Assembly: GCF_022678645.1 (NCBI RefSeq)
Contig: NZ_JALBWV010000026.1
Location: forward strand, 51,863 to 115,862
Source: Saccharopolyspora soli
Lineage (GTDB): Bacteria > Actinomycetota > Actinomycetes > Mycobacteriales > Pseudonocardiaceae
DNA length: 64,000 nucleotides
Direction: 5' to 3'
Shown: positions 1 through 8,401 of the stretch, piece after piece
How the letters are laid out: every line of letters begins with the position of its first letter
Numbering within the stretch: position 1 is the stretch's first letter
The notes under the pieces: model-generated
The model's database searches: none
The model's input: the letters and a program-made list of their open reading frames with translations, nothing else
What the model was told of the DNA's origin: nothing
Position numbers and translations under genes: made by a program

Positions 1-487
1 TTGCACTCACGGCTGACACGTCCCGCCCCTCCCTGGATGCCTAGACCCGCGTGCGCACGTCACTAGATCAGCCTATGCGTAGAACTGGTGTCCCGCGGCG
101 CCGGACGCCGCTGTCGTGTCGCAGCCACCCGTGATGCGCGCGCTGAATCGATGATGAACAAAGAACTGCCTGGGCATCGCATCATGGAGTGCTTCACCGG
201 GCAACCAGTGAAGGCGACCGAACGGGTGCCGGGGATTGATCTTGGATGGCCCGCGGATGCTGCCAACACCACACCTATGGGTGACCTGGTGCGTGTGCGG
301 ACTTGGTATGAGCTACCCTCTCGGCGCCTCACGGAGTGCCGGATGAGGCAAGTCGCTCATTACGGGGGAACTGAACGCGTTGCAGGGCGAGACCACGATC
401 ACTGCGCCAGCGGGCACAAATTCGGGTCCTGGAACGTTTACCAGCGGCACACCATTGCAGTCTCCACTAACGCAGGGGTGAATCACG
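1..487. other. Non-coding region upstream of the DUF4193 gene; no gene supported
   Basis: No reading frame here has a convincing start, ribosome binding site and protein-like composition. A long frame that crosses into the next gene translates to an Arg-rich sequence typical of a shadow frame. The first 11 bases (TTGCACTCACG) match the right end of the R2 repeat found at 39033 and 52330, so a copy may lie across the window edge. The last 30 bases before 488 presumably hold the promoter of the DUF4193 gene, but no clear -10/-35 pair stands out. Confidence 0.5.
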
Positions 488-787
488 ATGGCGACCGACT
501 ACGACGCTCCGCGCCGCGAGTCCGAAGACTTGGCGGAGGACTCGTTGGAGGAGCTGAAGGCGCGACGCAACGATGCGCAATCCGGCGTCGTCGACGAGGA
601 CGAAGGGGCGATCGCGGAGAACTTCGAACTGCCGGGCGCGGACCTGTCCGGTGAGGAGATGACCGTCAAGGTGCTCCCGAAGCAGGCAGACGAGTTCACC
701 TGCTCAAGCTGCTTCCTCGTCCACCACCGCAGCCGACTGGCCGAGAACCGCAACGGTCAGCTGGTCTGCCGCGACTGTGCCGCCTGA
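488..787 (+). CDS. DUF4193 family zinc-ribbon protein
   Basis: This is a 99-residue acidic protein with a C-terminal zinc ribbon made of two CxxC pairs (C72, C75 and C94, C97). The N-terminal half is rich in Asp and Glu and probably unstructured. The ATG start is preceded by AGGGG about 8 nt upstream. The family is conserved in actinobacteria; the M. tuberculosis relative is Rv2699c, and its function is not established. The gene stands alone and ends at a strong hairpin terminator. Its place next to DUF3093 and dut matches the mycobacterial gene order, which supports the call. A role in binding nucleic acid or RNA polymerase is a guess from the zinc ribbon only. Confidence 0.9.
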   Translation: MATDYDAPRRESEDLAEDSLEELKARRNDAQSGVVDEDEGAIAENFELPGADLSGEEMTVKVLPKQADEFTCSSCFLVHHRSRLAENRNGQLVCRDCAA

Positions 788-822
788 TCCGGGCAGCCGA
801 CGTCGACGAGACCGGGAAGTGG

Positions 823-858
823 CTGGGCACACGCTGACGGCGTGTGCCCAGTTTGTTT
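823..858 (+). terminator. Rho-independent terminator after the DUF4193 gene
   Basis: A perfect 12-bp stem (CTGGGCACACGC paired with GCGTGTGCCCAG) encloses a 5-nt loop and is followed at once by TTTGTTT. It lies 36 bp after the stop codon, in the convergent gap with the DUF3093 gene. Confidence 0.85.
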
Positions 859-928
859 AGAGCCTGCCTTCAACTCGTCTTGCGTGGCGGTGCCAGCCGC
901 GTAGGTGGTCCTAGCGGCTGCGCCACTT
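856..928 (+). repeat. R3 repeat, copy A (partial, uninterrupted)
   Basis: The stretch carries CTCGTCTTGCGTGGCGG followed directly by TGCCAGC and a GGTGG tract. The same string is found at 53050 (copy C) and, more diverged, at 46559 (copy B) and on the minus strand at 4722 (copy D). The left end TTTAGAG resembles the TTAGAGGG end of copy C. No matching right end is visible, so the copy looks truncated. It lies between convergent genes. It also shows the empty site for the insertion carried by copy C. Confidence 0.65.
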
Positions 929-1003
929 CAATAACAAGAACAAAGAACGGGCACTAACGGGAGAGCGGTGGTCCGGCGAAGGGCTTCGCTGTTCGCGTGG
1001 GCG

Positions 1004-1513
1004 TCAACGCTGGTCTTTTAGCGCCGCCACGAGTTCGTCGGGGCGGCGCGTGCTGACCACCCAATAGGGAGTGGGATCGTCCGCGTCGTTCAACCAGATC
1101 CGCACCGAGGTGTGGATCGACGCCCGGTGCACCATGAACGCGGCGGGATCCAGGTCCGGGCCGAGCGCCCGGCGCTGTTCCGCCGCGGTGACGACCTCGA
1201 CGTCGTCGATGAACCGCAGCGGCAGGTGCGCGTCACCGACCCACAACTCGTCGTCCCGGATCTCGATCTTGGTGCGGCCCAGCCACACCGGGATCGCGAT
1301 CGCCAGCGGCACCAGCACGACGTAGGGCAGCCAAGCCCGCACGCCCGGATAGCCCATGTGCACCTCGGCGGCGAGCAGCACCGCGGCGACCACCGGCATC
1401 GGCCAGGTCCACCAGGATGCGTACAACCGCTCGCGGAACACCGGACGTCCCTTCGAGTTCGCCTGACCGGGGGTGTCCCCGGCGACGCTGACCGCTTCCA
1501 CGCTTTCCGACAC
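1004..1513 (-). CDS. DUF3093 membrane protein
   Basis: This is a 169-residue protein. Two adjacent hydrophobic segments at about residues 30-70 ([15 protein letters not shown] and [18 protein letters not shown]) form a membrane hairpin. The soluble C-terminal domain is PH-like in pattern ([20 protein letters not shown]) and rich in Trp and Arg. The GTG start was chosen because the frame upstream runs into the divergent dut promoter. The two start codons lie only 24 bp apart, so both genes share a very compact divergent control region. DUF3093 is known next to dut in many actinobacteria (Rv2698 in M. tuberculosis); its function is unknown. Confidence 0.88.
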   Translation of the reverse strand: MSESVEAVSVAGDTPGQANSKGRPVFRERLYASWWTWPMPVVAAVLLAAEVHMGYPGVRAWLPYVVLVPLAIAIPVWLGRTKIEIRDDELWVGDAHLPLRFIDDVEVVTAAEQRRALGPDLDPAAFMVHRASIHTSVRIWLNDADDPTPYWVVSTRRPDELVAALKDQR

Positions 1514-1523
1514 GGGTTCAGGG

Positions 1524-1529
1524 TAGTCT
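1524..1529 (+). promoter_or_regulatory. -10 box of a leaderless dut promoter
   Basis: TAGTCT fits TAnnnT and lies 8 nt before the dut GTG. No Shine-Dalgarno sequence is present, which fits a transcript that starts at or very near the start codon. Confidence 0.55.
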
Positions 1530-1537
1530 CGCCGCCC

Positions 1538-2029
1538 GTGTCGAACGTGAAGGTCCTGCTGACTCGACTTGACCCCGATGTCCCGCTGCCGACGTACGCG
1601 AAACCCGGCGACGCGGGTGCGGATCTGGTGACCACCAGCGACGTGGTGCTCGAACCGGGCGAACGCGCCGTGGTGGGCACCGGGATCGCCGTGGCGCTGC
1701 CGGAGGGCTACGCGGGTTTCGTGCACCCGCGCTCGGGCCTGGCCGCCAGGGCGGGGTTGAGCGTGGTCAACGCCCCGGGCACGGTTGATTCCGGGTACCG
1801 GGGTGAGATCAAGGTCTGCCTGATCAATCATGATCGTGCGGTACCGCTGTCGTTGCGGCGTGGCGACCGGATCGCCCAGCTCGTCGTGCAGAAGGTGGAG
1901 CACGCGGTGTTCCACGAGGTCGACGAGCTGCCAGCGTCGCAGCGGGGTGCCGGGGGCTACGGGTCCACCGGCGGGCACGAGGTGCTGGCGGTCTCGGCGA
2001 CCGAGGCCGGTCACAGGACGGAGGTCTGA
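1538..2029 (+). CDS. dut: Deoxyuridine 5'-triphosphate nucleotidohydrolase (dUTPase)
   Basis: This cytosolic enzyme hydrolyses dUTP to dUMP and pyrophosphate. It keeps uracil out of DNA and supplies dUMP for thymidylate synthesis. All five motifs of the homotrimeric family are visible in the 163 residues: motif 1 AGDAGADL-like at 23-30, motif 2 PRSGLA at 64-69, motif 3 [15 protein letters not shown] at 78-92 with the catalytic Asp84, motif 4 RGDRIAQL at 108-115, and the Gly-rich motif 5 [11 protein letters not shown] at 136-146. The length is normal for the family. The GTG start fits the leaderless promoter just upstream. The DUF3710 gene begins 4 bp after the stop, so the two are probably co-transcribed. 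Confidence 0.97.
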   Translation: MSNVKVLLTRLDPDVPLPTYAKPGDAGADLVTTSDVVLEPGERAVVGTGIAVALPEGYAGFVHPRSGLAARAGLSVVNAPGTVDSGYRGEIKVCLINHDRAVPLSLRRGDRIAQLVVQKVEHAVFHEVDELPASQRGAGGYGSTGGHEVLAVSATEAGHRTEV

Positions 2030-2033
2030 GGGG

Positions 2034-2669
2034 ATGTTCGGATGGGGCCGTCGACGGGCCGAACCCGCCGATGACGAACAGCACGGCAGTGCTGCCGAGG
2101 ATCTGGACGTCGTGGACGGCGGGCCGTTCGACGAGAGCGAGGCGCCCGACGACGAGGTGGAGCGGCTCGACCTCGGTTCGGTGCGGCTGCCAGTACCCGA
2201 GGGCGGCCAACTGCAGGTCGAGGTCGATCCGGCCGGACCGGTGCGCGCGGTGCACCTGGTCACCCCGGTCGGTCGGCTGACCGTCAGCGCGTTCGCGGCC
2301 CCGCGCAGCAGCGGCCTCTGGGACGAAGTCAGCGACGAACTCGCCGAGCAGTTGCGCAAGGACGGCGCGCGGGTGCACGCCGAGCAGGGCGACTGGGGCA
2401 CCGAACTGGTGGCCGACTCGCCGAAGGCCGCGCTGCGGTTCGTCGGGGTGGACGGCCCGCGTTGGCTGCTGCGCGGCGTGGCGGCCGGGCCAGCGGAACT
2501 CGCCAAGGACTGCGCGAAGCTGCTGTACGCGGTCCTCGACGAAACCATCGTCGTCCGCGGCGCCGACCCGTTGCCGGTGCGCACGCCGCTGCCGATCCAG
2601 CTGCCGGAAGCGATCCAGCGGCACATCCAGCAGGCCCAAGCCCAGAACAACAACGGCCAAGCGGGCTAG
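2034..2669 (+). CDS. DUF3710 family protein
   Basis: This is a 211-residue acidic soluble protein. The N-terminal 50 residues are low-complexity and rich in Asp and Glu. The folded part begins near VERLDLGSVRLPVP and contains GDWGTELVAD and GPRWLLRGVAAGP, which are typical of this family. The tail is rich in Gln and Asn (QQAQAQNNNGQ). The ATG follows the dut stop by 4 bp and has GGAGG overlapping the dut end, so translation is probably coupled. The mycobacterial relative is Rv2696c; the function is not known. Linkage to dut is conserved but does not prove a role in nucleotide metabolism. Confidence 0.9.
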   Translation: MFGWGRRRAEPADDEQHGSAAEDLDVVDGGPFDESEAPDDEVERLDLGSVRLPVPEGGQLQVEVDPAGPVRAVHLVTPVGRLTVSAFAAPRSSGLWDEVSDELAEQLRKDGARVHAEQGDWGTELVADSPKAALRFVGVDGPRWLLRGVAAGPAELAKDCAKLLYAVLDETIVVRGADPLPVRTPLPIQLPEAIQRHIQQAQAQNNNGQAG

Positions 2670-2778
2670 GGACTTCCTCAGCAGCGGTGCGGGTAGTGGA
2701 ACCTCAGACGCCGCGTCGCTGTGCGGGGCGTCCTTCCCGTTGGCTGGGATCGGTTCGACCGGGCGGACAGCGACCGGC

Positions 2779-2784
2779 TAGGTT
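2779..2784 (+). promoter_or_regulatory. -10 box of a leaderless promoter for the LysE-family gene
   Basis: TAGGTT fits TAnnnT and ends 6 nt before the GTG start. TTCGAC at 2754-2759 is a weak -35 candidate with a 19-bp spacer. Confidence 0.45.
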
Positions 2785-2790
2785 CGAGTT

Positions 2791-3420
2791 GTGCCTGATG
2801 CTGCTGAATGGTGGGTCTACCTCGGAGCCGCGCTGCTGATCGCGTTCGCGCCCGGTCCCGGCATCCTCTACGTACTGGCGCGCAGCATCCGGGGTGGCTC
2901 CCGCGAAGGCGTCCGCTCGGCGTTCGGCAACAGCCTGGGCGCGACGCTGCACGTGCTGGCGGCGGCGGTCGGGCTCTCGGCCGTCCTGATGGCCTCCGCG
3001 GTGGCGTTCACCGTGCTGAAGCTCGTCGGCGCGGCATACCTCATCTACCTCGGCGTCCGCGCCTTGTGGGAGTTGCGCGGCGGTTCCGGCGGCCAGCTGC
3101 GGGATGCGCCGCGGCAGCGCGGTTCGGCGGTGCTGCAGGGCTTCGTCTCCGAGGTGTTCAACCCGAAGACGGCGATGTTCTTCCTCGCCTTCCTGCCGCA
3201 GTTCGTCCACCCCGACCGGGGCTCGACCACGCTGGTCTTCGTGGTGCTCGGCTTCATCTTCGTGCTCTTCACCTTGACCGCCGATCTCTCGGTGGTCGCG
3301 TTCGCGGGTCCGCTGTCGACCCGGTTGGCCCGGAATCCGCGTTGGTGGCGTCGCCAGCAGGTGGCCAGCGGCACCACGCTGATCGGTCTCGGCGGGGCGT
3401 TGGCGGTGTCCCAGAACTAG
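2791..3420 (+). CDS. LysE/RhtB family amino-acid exporter
   Basis: This 209-residue integral membrane protein has about six hydrophobic segments. The family exports amino acids or related small metabolites, driven by the proton gradient. The N-terminal AFAPGPGILYVLARSIRGG and the central GFVSEVFNPKTAMFFLAFLP carry the family signatures (PGP near the first helix, NPK in the middle). The GTG start is placed by the near-leaderless promoter. The gene is not part of the mycobacterial order as remembered, so it may be a lineage-specific insertion between the DUF3710 and OB-fold genes. The substrate cannot be told from sequence. Confidence 0.9.
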   Translation: MPDAAEWWVYLGAALLIAFAPGPGILYVLARSIRGGSREGVRSAFGNSLGATLHVLAAAVGLSAVLMASAVAFTVLKLVGAAYLIYLGVRALWELRGGSGGQLRDAPRQRGSAVLQGFVSEVFNPKTAMFFLAFLPQFVHPDRGSTTLVFVVLGFIFVLFTLTADLSVVAFAGPLSTRLARNPRWWRRQQVASGTTLIGLGGALAVSQN

Positions 3421-3603
3421 GTCGCGGTGCACAACCCGCGAGCCCGTCCAGGGGGCACTCCGAGCGGTCGTGTTGATCAAGAATGAGCCGATCGGGCGGG
3501 TCAAGTTCTTAATCCCGCTGGGCCCGCGACTACGCCCACCTCGGCGGCTACGCTGGGGGTGCACGGGCTGCGAGTCGAGCCCCGAGGCGCACAGGAGCGC
3601 TAG

Positions 3604-3981
3604 ATGAGCAAGACCGAAGGCGGCTACTGGCGTCGTCTCGTTCATCGCCTGACCAGCGATGTTGCCGAGTTGGACGCCGACGATCTCTCGGAGCGGTCGC
3701 AGGCGGGTGGGGCCCAGCGCGCGAGTGAGTGCCAGTGCGGTCAGGAGGCCGTGGTGCTCGGTCGGGTGCGCAGCGTGGGCCTGTGCCCGAAGGCATCGGC
3801 ACCGACGCTGGAGGCAGAGCTGTACGACGGCACCGAGGACGTGACGTTGGTCTGGTTGGGGCGCCGCCGGATCGCCGGGATCGAACCGGGGCGCGTCATC
3901 AAGGCCCGTGGCCGAATCGCGGTCCGCGACGGCCGAAAGGTGCTTTACAACCCCTACTACGAGTTGCAGAACACCGCATGA
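3604..3981 (+). CDS. OB-fold nucleic-acid-binding protein
   Basis: This is a 125-residue protein whose C-terminal two thirds form an OB-fold. The strands run through VVLGRVRSVGLCP, EAELYDGTEDVTLVWLG and GRVIKARGRIAVRDG, as in the anticodon-binding type of OB domain. AGGAG sits 9 nt before the ATG. A possible -10 box (TACGCT) lies about 50 bp upstream. The last four bases overlap the DUF3159 start (ATGA), so the two genes form an operon, as in M. tuberculosis (Rv2694c-Rv2693c). The ligand and role are unknown; single-stranded nucleic acid is the natural guess. Confidence 0.88.
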   Translation: MSKTEGGYWRRLVHRLTSDVAELDADDLSERSQAGGAQRASECQCGQEAVVLGRVRSVGLCPKASAPTLEAELYDGTEDVTLVWLGRRRIAGIEPGRVIKARGRIAVRDGRKVLYNPYYELQNTA

Positions 3982-4718
3982 GCGAACGCGACGCATCCGC
4001 CGCCGGGCTACCCGCCCAGGACGCGGCCGATCACCAACCGGACCGAGCCGCGCGGCGGACCGGCGATCCCGAGAAGACCCTGCTCGAACAGATGGGTGGC
4101 GTCAGCGGGCTGGCCTACTCCGCGGTTCCGATCGTGGTCTTCGTGCTGGTCAGTTCCGTGACCTCGCTGATGCCCGCGATCTGGTCGGCCATCGGGGTGG
4201 CGATCGCCATCGCGATCTTCCGGCTGGTGCGCAAGGAACCGCTGCAGCCCGCCATCTCCGGGGTGCTCGGCGTGGCGGTGTGCTCGTTCATCGCCTACCG
4301 CTCCGGTGATGCCAAGGGCTTCTTCCTGCTGGGCATCTGGACGAGCCTGATCTACGGCGGCGTGTTCCTGGTGTCGGTGCTGGCTCGCTGGCCGCTGGTG
4401 GGCGTGGCCTGGTCGGCGCTGAACGGGCTGGGCTTCACCTGGCGCAAGCAGCGCCGGGCGCTGCGCGGCTACGACCTGGCGACGCTGGCCTGGACGGTGG
4501 TGTTCGCGGCGAAGTACGTGGTGCAGCAGTGGTTGTACGCCGCCGACCAGACCGGCTGGCTGGCCTTCGCACGGATCGTGATGGGCTACCCGCTGACCGG
4601 CTTGGCGCTGATCGTCACGATCTGGGCGATCCGCCGCGCGGCGAAGGTCGCCGAAGAGGCGAAGGCCGAAGCCCAGCAGGAAACCACCGCGATCCGCTCG
4701 AACCCGTCGATGGGCTAG
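3978..4718 (+). CDS. DUF3159 membrane protein
   Basis: This 246-residue protein has a hydrophilic N-terminus of about 45 residues, then at least five hydrophobic segments between about residues 48 and 225, then a charged Ala/Glu-rich tail (AAKVAEEAKAEAQQE). The tail is likely cytosolic and helical. The start overlaps the OB-fold gene stop by 4 bp, which implies translational coupling. The family is conserved next to the OB-fold gene in actinobacteria (Rv2693c). Its function is unknown. The nearby TrkA-type regulators of K+ uptake face the other way and do not share a transcript with it. Confidence 0.88.
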   Translation: MSERDASAAGLPAQDAADHQPDRAARRTGDPEKTLLEQMGGVSGLAYSAVPIVVFVLVSSVTSLMPAIWSAIGVAIAIAIFRLVRKEPLQPAISGVLGVAVCSFIAYRSGDAKGFFLLGIWTSLIYGGVFLVSVLARWPLVGVAWSALNGLGFTWRKQRRALRGYDLATLAWTVVFAAKYVVQQWLYAADQTGWLAFARIVMGYPLTGLALIVTIWAIRRAAKVAEEAKAEAQQETTAIRSNPSMG

Positions 4719-4721
4719 GGT

Positions 4722-4795
4722 CCGTGCCGCAAGTGGCATAGCCGCTTGCGGTGCTGGACCCAGCTCGCACCGCCTCGCAAAACGAGTCTGACGAC
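4722..4795 (-). repeat. R3 repeat, copy D (inverted), with embedded hairpin
   Basis: Read on the minus strand, the stretch gives GACTCGTTTTGCGAGGCGG, then TGCGAGCTG, then GCAAGCGGCTATGCCACTTGC. This parallels the CTCGTCTTGC, GGCGGTGC and AAGCGGC hairpin blocks of copies B and C. The embedded hairpin (CCGCAAG paired with CTTGCGG) can act as a bidirectional terminator. It fills the whole 83-bp gap between the convergent DUF3159 and ceoC genes. Confidence 0.6.
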
Positions 4796-4801
4796 AGGTT
4801 C

Positions 4802-5473
4802 TCAGTCCGCTGGGGCGCGGTCGTGGACGATCGAGCGGATCTGCTGTTCGACGTCCGAGGTGACGACGAACAGCATTTCGTCGCCCGCTTCCAGCGGGTC
4901 GTCCGCCTGCGGGACGATCACCCGACCGCCGCGCAGGATGGTGACCAGTGCCGCGTCGGCGGGCAGCTTCAGGTCGCGGACCCGGCGACCGGCCAGCGGG
5001 GTGGTCTCGGGCAGCGTCACCTCGACCAGGTTGGCCTGGCCCTGGCGCAGCGTCATCAGTCGGACCAGGTCGCCGACGTTGACCGCTTCTTCCACCATCG
5101 CGGCCAGCATCCGCGGCGTGGACACCGCGACGTCGACACCCCATGCCTCGGTGAACAGCCACTCGTTGAGCGGGTCGTTGACCCTGGCCACCACCCGGCG
5201 CACCGCGAACTCGGTCTTGGACAGCAGCGACACCACCAGGTTGACCTTGTCGTCACCGGTGGCCGCGATGACCACGTCACAGCCCTCCAGCCCGGCTTCC
5301 TCCAGCGAGGCCAGCTCGCAGGCGTCGGCGAGCATCCACTCCGCGCCGGGGATGTTCTTCGGGTGGTAGTTCTGCACGTTCCGTTCGATCAGCAGGACCT
5401 GGTGGTCGCCTTCGAGCAGTTCCCGCGCGATGGACTGGCCGACCGCGCCGGCGCCCGCGATCGCGATGCGCAT
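4802..5473 (-). CDS. ceoC: TrkA-family K+ uptake regulatory protein (CeoC-like)
   Basis: This 223-residue cytosolic protein binds NAD(H) and gates Trk-type K+ channels. The N-terminal Rossmann (RCK) domain starts with GAGAVG at residues 7-12 and carries ATGDDKVN in the middle. A C-terminal TrkA-C domain follows (TLPETTPLAGRRVRDL to the end). Start and upstream stop overlap as TAATG with the partner gene, so the two are translated together. The pair matches Rv2692 and Rv2691. No K+ channel subunit lies in the window. Confidence 0.92.
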   Translation of the reverse strand: MRIAIAGAGAVGQSIARELLEGDHQVLLIERNVQNYHPKNIPGAEWMLADACELASLEEAGLEGCDVVIAATGDDKVNLVVSLLSKTEFAVRRVVARVNDPLNEWLFTEAWGVDVAVSTPRMLAAMVEEAVNVGDLVRLMTLRQGQANLVEVTLPETTPLAGRRVRDLKLPADAALVTILRGGRVIVPQADDPLEAGDEMLFVVTSDVEQQIRSIVHDRAPAD

Positions 5474-6138
5474 TACTCGCTCTCCTCGGGTGTGCGGCGA
5501 GCCGCGGCCGTGACATCTGTCACAGTGCCGGACAAGGCCGCCACGTAGACCGTGTCGTCGGCCTGGATGACGGTCTTGGCCTCCGGTAGCACGCCGTTGC
5601 CGAACCGCATGATGAACGCGACCCGCGCGCCGGTGGCGTTCTCCACCTCGGCGACGCGGCGGCCGACCCAACCATCGTGCAGCGGTAGCTGGAGGACCGC
5701 GACGGTGCCGGAGGGCTCGCGCCACGCGGTGGCGACGCCTTCGGGCAGCAGCATGCGCAGGAACCGGTCGGTCGTCCACGGCACGGTGGCCACCGTGGGG
5801 ATGCCCAGTCGCTGGTAGACCTCGGCGCGCTTGGGATCGTAGATCCGCGCCACGACGTGTTCGACGCCGAAGGTCTCGCGGGCCACCCGAGCCGAGACGA
5901 TGTTGGAGTTGTCCCCGTTGGACACCGCGGCGAACGCGGCCGCCTGTTCGATCCCCGCTTCGACCAGGATTTCCCGGTCGAAGCCGTTGCCGGTGATCTG
6001 CTGACCGCGGAACTCCTTGCCCAGGCGGTGGAACGCCTGGGGGTTCTTGTCCACCACGGCCACGGTGTGATCGAGCCGTTGCAGGGCCGCGGCCAGGGAA
6101 GCCCCGACCCGCCCGCAGCCCATGATCACCACGTGCAC
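5473..6138 (-). CDS. ceoB: TrkA-family K+ uptake regulatory protein (CeoB-like)
   Basis: This 221-residue protein has an N-terminal RCK/Rossmann domain (GCGRVG at 7-12, NGDNSNIVSARVA further on) and a C-terminal TrkA-C domain. It is predicted to form a heteromeric ring with the downstream ceoC product and to bind nucleotide to regulate K+ uptake. The GTG start was chosen because GAGGAGA lies 7 nt upstream; longer forms of the frame would read into the divergent control region. It is the first gene of the ceoBC operon and is divergent from the APC permease gene, about 235 bp away. Confidence 0.92.
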   Translation of the reverse strand: MHVVIMGCGRVGASLAAALQRLDHTVAVVDKNPQAFHRLGKEFRGQQITGNGFDREILVEAGIEQAAAFAAVSNGDNSNIVSARVARETFGVEHVVARIYDPKRAEVYQRLGIPTVATVPWTTDRFLRMLLPEGVATAWREPSGTVAVLQLPLHDGWVGRRVAEVENATGARVAFIMRFGNGVLPEAKTVIQADDTVYVAALSGTVTDVTAAARRTPEESE

Positions 6139-6360
6139 GACCTTGTCTCCTCGCTGCGGGGGTTGTGCTTCGTCGCGACGACCTCGCGATCGTCTGCCGA
6201 CGGTACCCGGCCGGCTGCGGACCGGGTTCGGTCCGCAGCCGTGGATTCCAGGCGGGTGCACCGTACCGGGTGAGCCGGGTCCGAGGGCAGGGGTGGCGGT
6301 CGGATGTGACCTGAGAGGAATTCGGATGGCTGCGGTCAACGGTTCCGCACCTCGAACGCT

Positions 6361-6366
6361 TACGCT
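6361..6366 (+). promoter_or_regulatory. -10 box of a possible leaderless promoter for the APC permease
   Basis: TACGCT fits TAnnnT and ends 7 nt before the GTG at 6374. An alternative ATG at 6326 has AGAGGA 6 nt upstream, so the mapped transcript start would decide between the two. Confidence 0.4.
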
Positions 6367-6373
6367 CAGTGCC

Positions 6374-8401
6374 GTGTCCAAGCTCGCAACCGCAGCGAAA
6401 CGGTTGATCGTCGGTCGTCCGTTCCGCAGCGATCGCCTCGCGCACACCCTGCTGCCCAAACGCATCGCGCTACCAGTGTTCTCCTCCGACGCCATGTCCA
6501 GCGTCGCCTACGCGCCCGAAGAAATCCTGCTGGTGCTGTCCGTGGCTGGGGTGTCCGCCTTCGCGGTCAGCCCGTGGATCGGGCTCTTGGTGGCGATCGT
6601 GATGATCACGGTGGTCGCCTCCTACCGGCAGAACGTCCGCGCCTACACCTCCGGCGGCGGCGACTACGAGGTCGCCACCGTCAACCACGGGCCGCGGTGG
6701 GGGCTGGTGGTGGCCAGCGCCCTGCTGGTCGACTACATCCTGACCGTCGCGGTGTCGATCTCCTCGGCCGCGGCGAACATCGGCTCGGTGATCCCGTTCG
6801 TGGCCCAGCACAAGGTGCTCTTCGCGGTCGGGGCGATCGTCCTGCTGACCGCGATGAACCTGCGCGGTGTCCGGGAGTCCGGCACGATGTTCGCGATTCC
6901 GACCTACGCCTTCGTGATCGGCGTGCTGGGCATGATCGCCTGGGGCTTCTTCCGCACGTTCGTGCTCGGTCAGCAGATGCCCGCCGAGAGCGCGGGTTTC
7001 GGACTGGTGGCGGAGGAGAGCCAGCTGGCCGGGGTGGCTTTCGTGTTCCTGGTGCTGCGGGCGTTTTCCTCCGGTAGCGCGGCGTTGACCGGTGTCGAGG
7101 CGATCAGCAACGGCGTGCCCGCGTTCCGCAAGCCGAAGTCCCGCAACGCGGCCACCACGCTGGCGCTGATGGGCGGCCTCGCGGTCGTGATGTTCCTCGG
7201 TCTGCTGATGCTCGCCCGGATCACCGGCGCGGTGCTGGCCGAGGATCCCGCGCACCAGTTGATCGGCGCGCCGCCCGGTTACGAGCAGAAGACCTTGGTC
7301 GCGCAGTTGGCGGGTGCGGTGTTCGCGGGCTTCCCGCCCGGCGTCTGGTACCTGGTGTTCTTCACCGGTCTGATCCTGGTGCTGGCCGCGAACACCGCGT
7401 TCAACGGTTTTCCGGTGCTGGGTTCGATCCTGGCGCAGGACCGGTTCCTGCCGCGCCAGCTGCACACCCGCGGCGACCGGCTGGCGTTCTCCAACGGCAT
7501 CCTGTTCCTGGCCGCCGGGGCGATCATCCTGGTGTTCGCCTTCGAAGCCGAGGTCACCCGGCTGATCCAGCTCTACATCGTCGGCGTGTTCGTGTCGTTC
7601 GTGCTCAGCCAGAGCGGCATGATCCGGCACTGGAACCGCCTGCTGCGCACCGAGACCGATCCGCAGGCCCGGCGGCGGATGCGCCGCGCGCAGGCGATCA
7701 ACTCCTTCGGCCTGTTCATGACCGCGAGCGTGCTGGTGATCGTGCTGATCACCAAGTTCACCCACGGCGCCTGGATCGCCATCGCCGCGATGGCCGCGAT
7801 CTACGTGCTGATGACCGCCATCCGTCGGCACTACGACCGGGTCGCGGACGAGCTCAAGCAGCACGAGGCGGACGCGCTGCTGCCCTCGCGCAACCACGCG
7901 CTGGTCCTGGTTTCCAAGCTGCACCTGCCGACCATGCGGGCGATCGCCTACGCCCGCGCCACCCGGCCCGACGTGCTCGAAGGAGTCACGGTCAACGTCG
8001 ACGACCGGGATACCCGCGAGCTGACGGCGACCTGGGAGGCGGAGAATCTGCCGATGCCGTTGAAGGTGTTGGAATCGCCGTACCGGGAGATCACCCGGCC
8101 GGTGCTGGAGTACGTCAAGCGGATTCGGCGGGACAGCCCGCGCGACGTGGTGACCGTGTTCATCCCCGAATACGTCGTCGGCCACTGGTGGGAGCACCTC
8201 CTGCACAACCAGAGCGCGCTGCGGCTGAAGAGCCGCCTGCTGTTCCAGCCGGGCGTGATGGTCACCAGCGTGCCGTGGCAGCTGGAGTCCTCCACCCGCG
8301 TCCGCCAGAAGCAGCTCACCTCGATGCCGGGCGCGACCCGGCGCGGACTGGGCACGAACGGGAAGGTGAGCAGTGACCGGAAAGCCGGATTGGACAGGTA
8401 G
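6374..8401 (+). CDS. APC-superfamily amino-acid permease with cytosolic C-terminal domain
   Basis: This 675-residue protein has about 12 membrane segments in its first 460 residues. The family signature PVFSSDAMSSVAYAPEE lies near the N-terminus, with SYRQNVRAYTSGGGDYEVA after it. The last 200 residues form a soluble domain (HALVLVSKLHLPTMRAIAYA, VFIPEYVVGHWWEHLLHNQS). This layout is typical of the Rv2690c type, whose substrate is unsettled; K+ import has been suggested for related proteins with such tails. The GTG was preferred because family members begin close to SKLATAAKRL and because a TAnnnT box lies just upstream. The longer ATG form at 6326 is possible. The 3' end overlaps the methyltransferase gene by 29 bp. 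Confidence 0.9.
   Translation: MSKLATAAKRLIVGRPFRSDRLAHTLLPKRIALPVFSSDAMSSVAYAPEEILLVLSVAGVSAFAVSPWIGLLVAIVMITVVASYRQNVRAYTSGGGDYEVATVNHGPRWGLVVASALLVDYILTVAVSISSAAANIGSVIPFVAQHKVLFAVGAIVLLTAMNLRGVRESGTMFAIPTYAFVIGVLGMIAWGFFRTFVLGQQMPAESAGFGLVAEESQLAGVAFVFLVLRAFSSGSAALTGVEAISNGVPAFRKPKSRNAATTLALMGGLAVVMFLGLLMLARITGAVLAEDPAHQLIGAPPGYEQKTLVAQLAGAVFAGFPPGVWYLVFFTGLILVLAANTAFNGFPVLGSILAQDRFLPRQLHTRGDRLAFSNGILFLAAGAIILVFAFEAEVTRLIQLYIVGVFVSFVLSQSGMIRHWNRLLRTETDPQARRRMRRAQAINSFGLFMTASVLVIVLITKFTHGAWIAIAAMAAIYVLMTAIRRHYDRVADELKQHEADALLPSRNHALVLVSKLHLPTMRAIAYARATRPDVLEGVTVNVDDRDTRELTATWEAENLPMPLKVLESPYREITRPVLEYVKRIRRDSPRDVVTVFIPEYVVGHWWEHLLHNQSALRLKSRLLFQPGVMVTSVPWQLESSTRVRQKQLTSMPGATRRGLGTNGKVSSDRKAGLDR

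Noticed and set aside
88..654. Long plus-strand frame covering the upstream region and the start of the DUF4193 gene
   Set aside because: Its translation is Arg-rich and of low quality, and it overlaps the well-supported DUF4193 frame with its zinc ribbon.
3475..3515. Inverted repeat GATCAAGAA/TTCTTAATC after the LysE-family gene
   Set aside because: The arms have a mismatch and a 22-nt separation; it is too weak to call a terminator.
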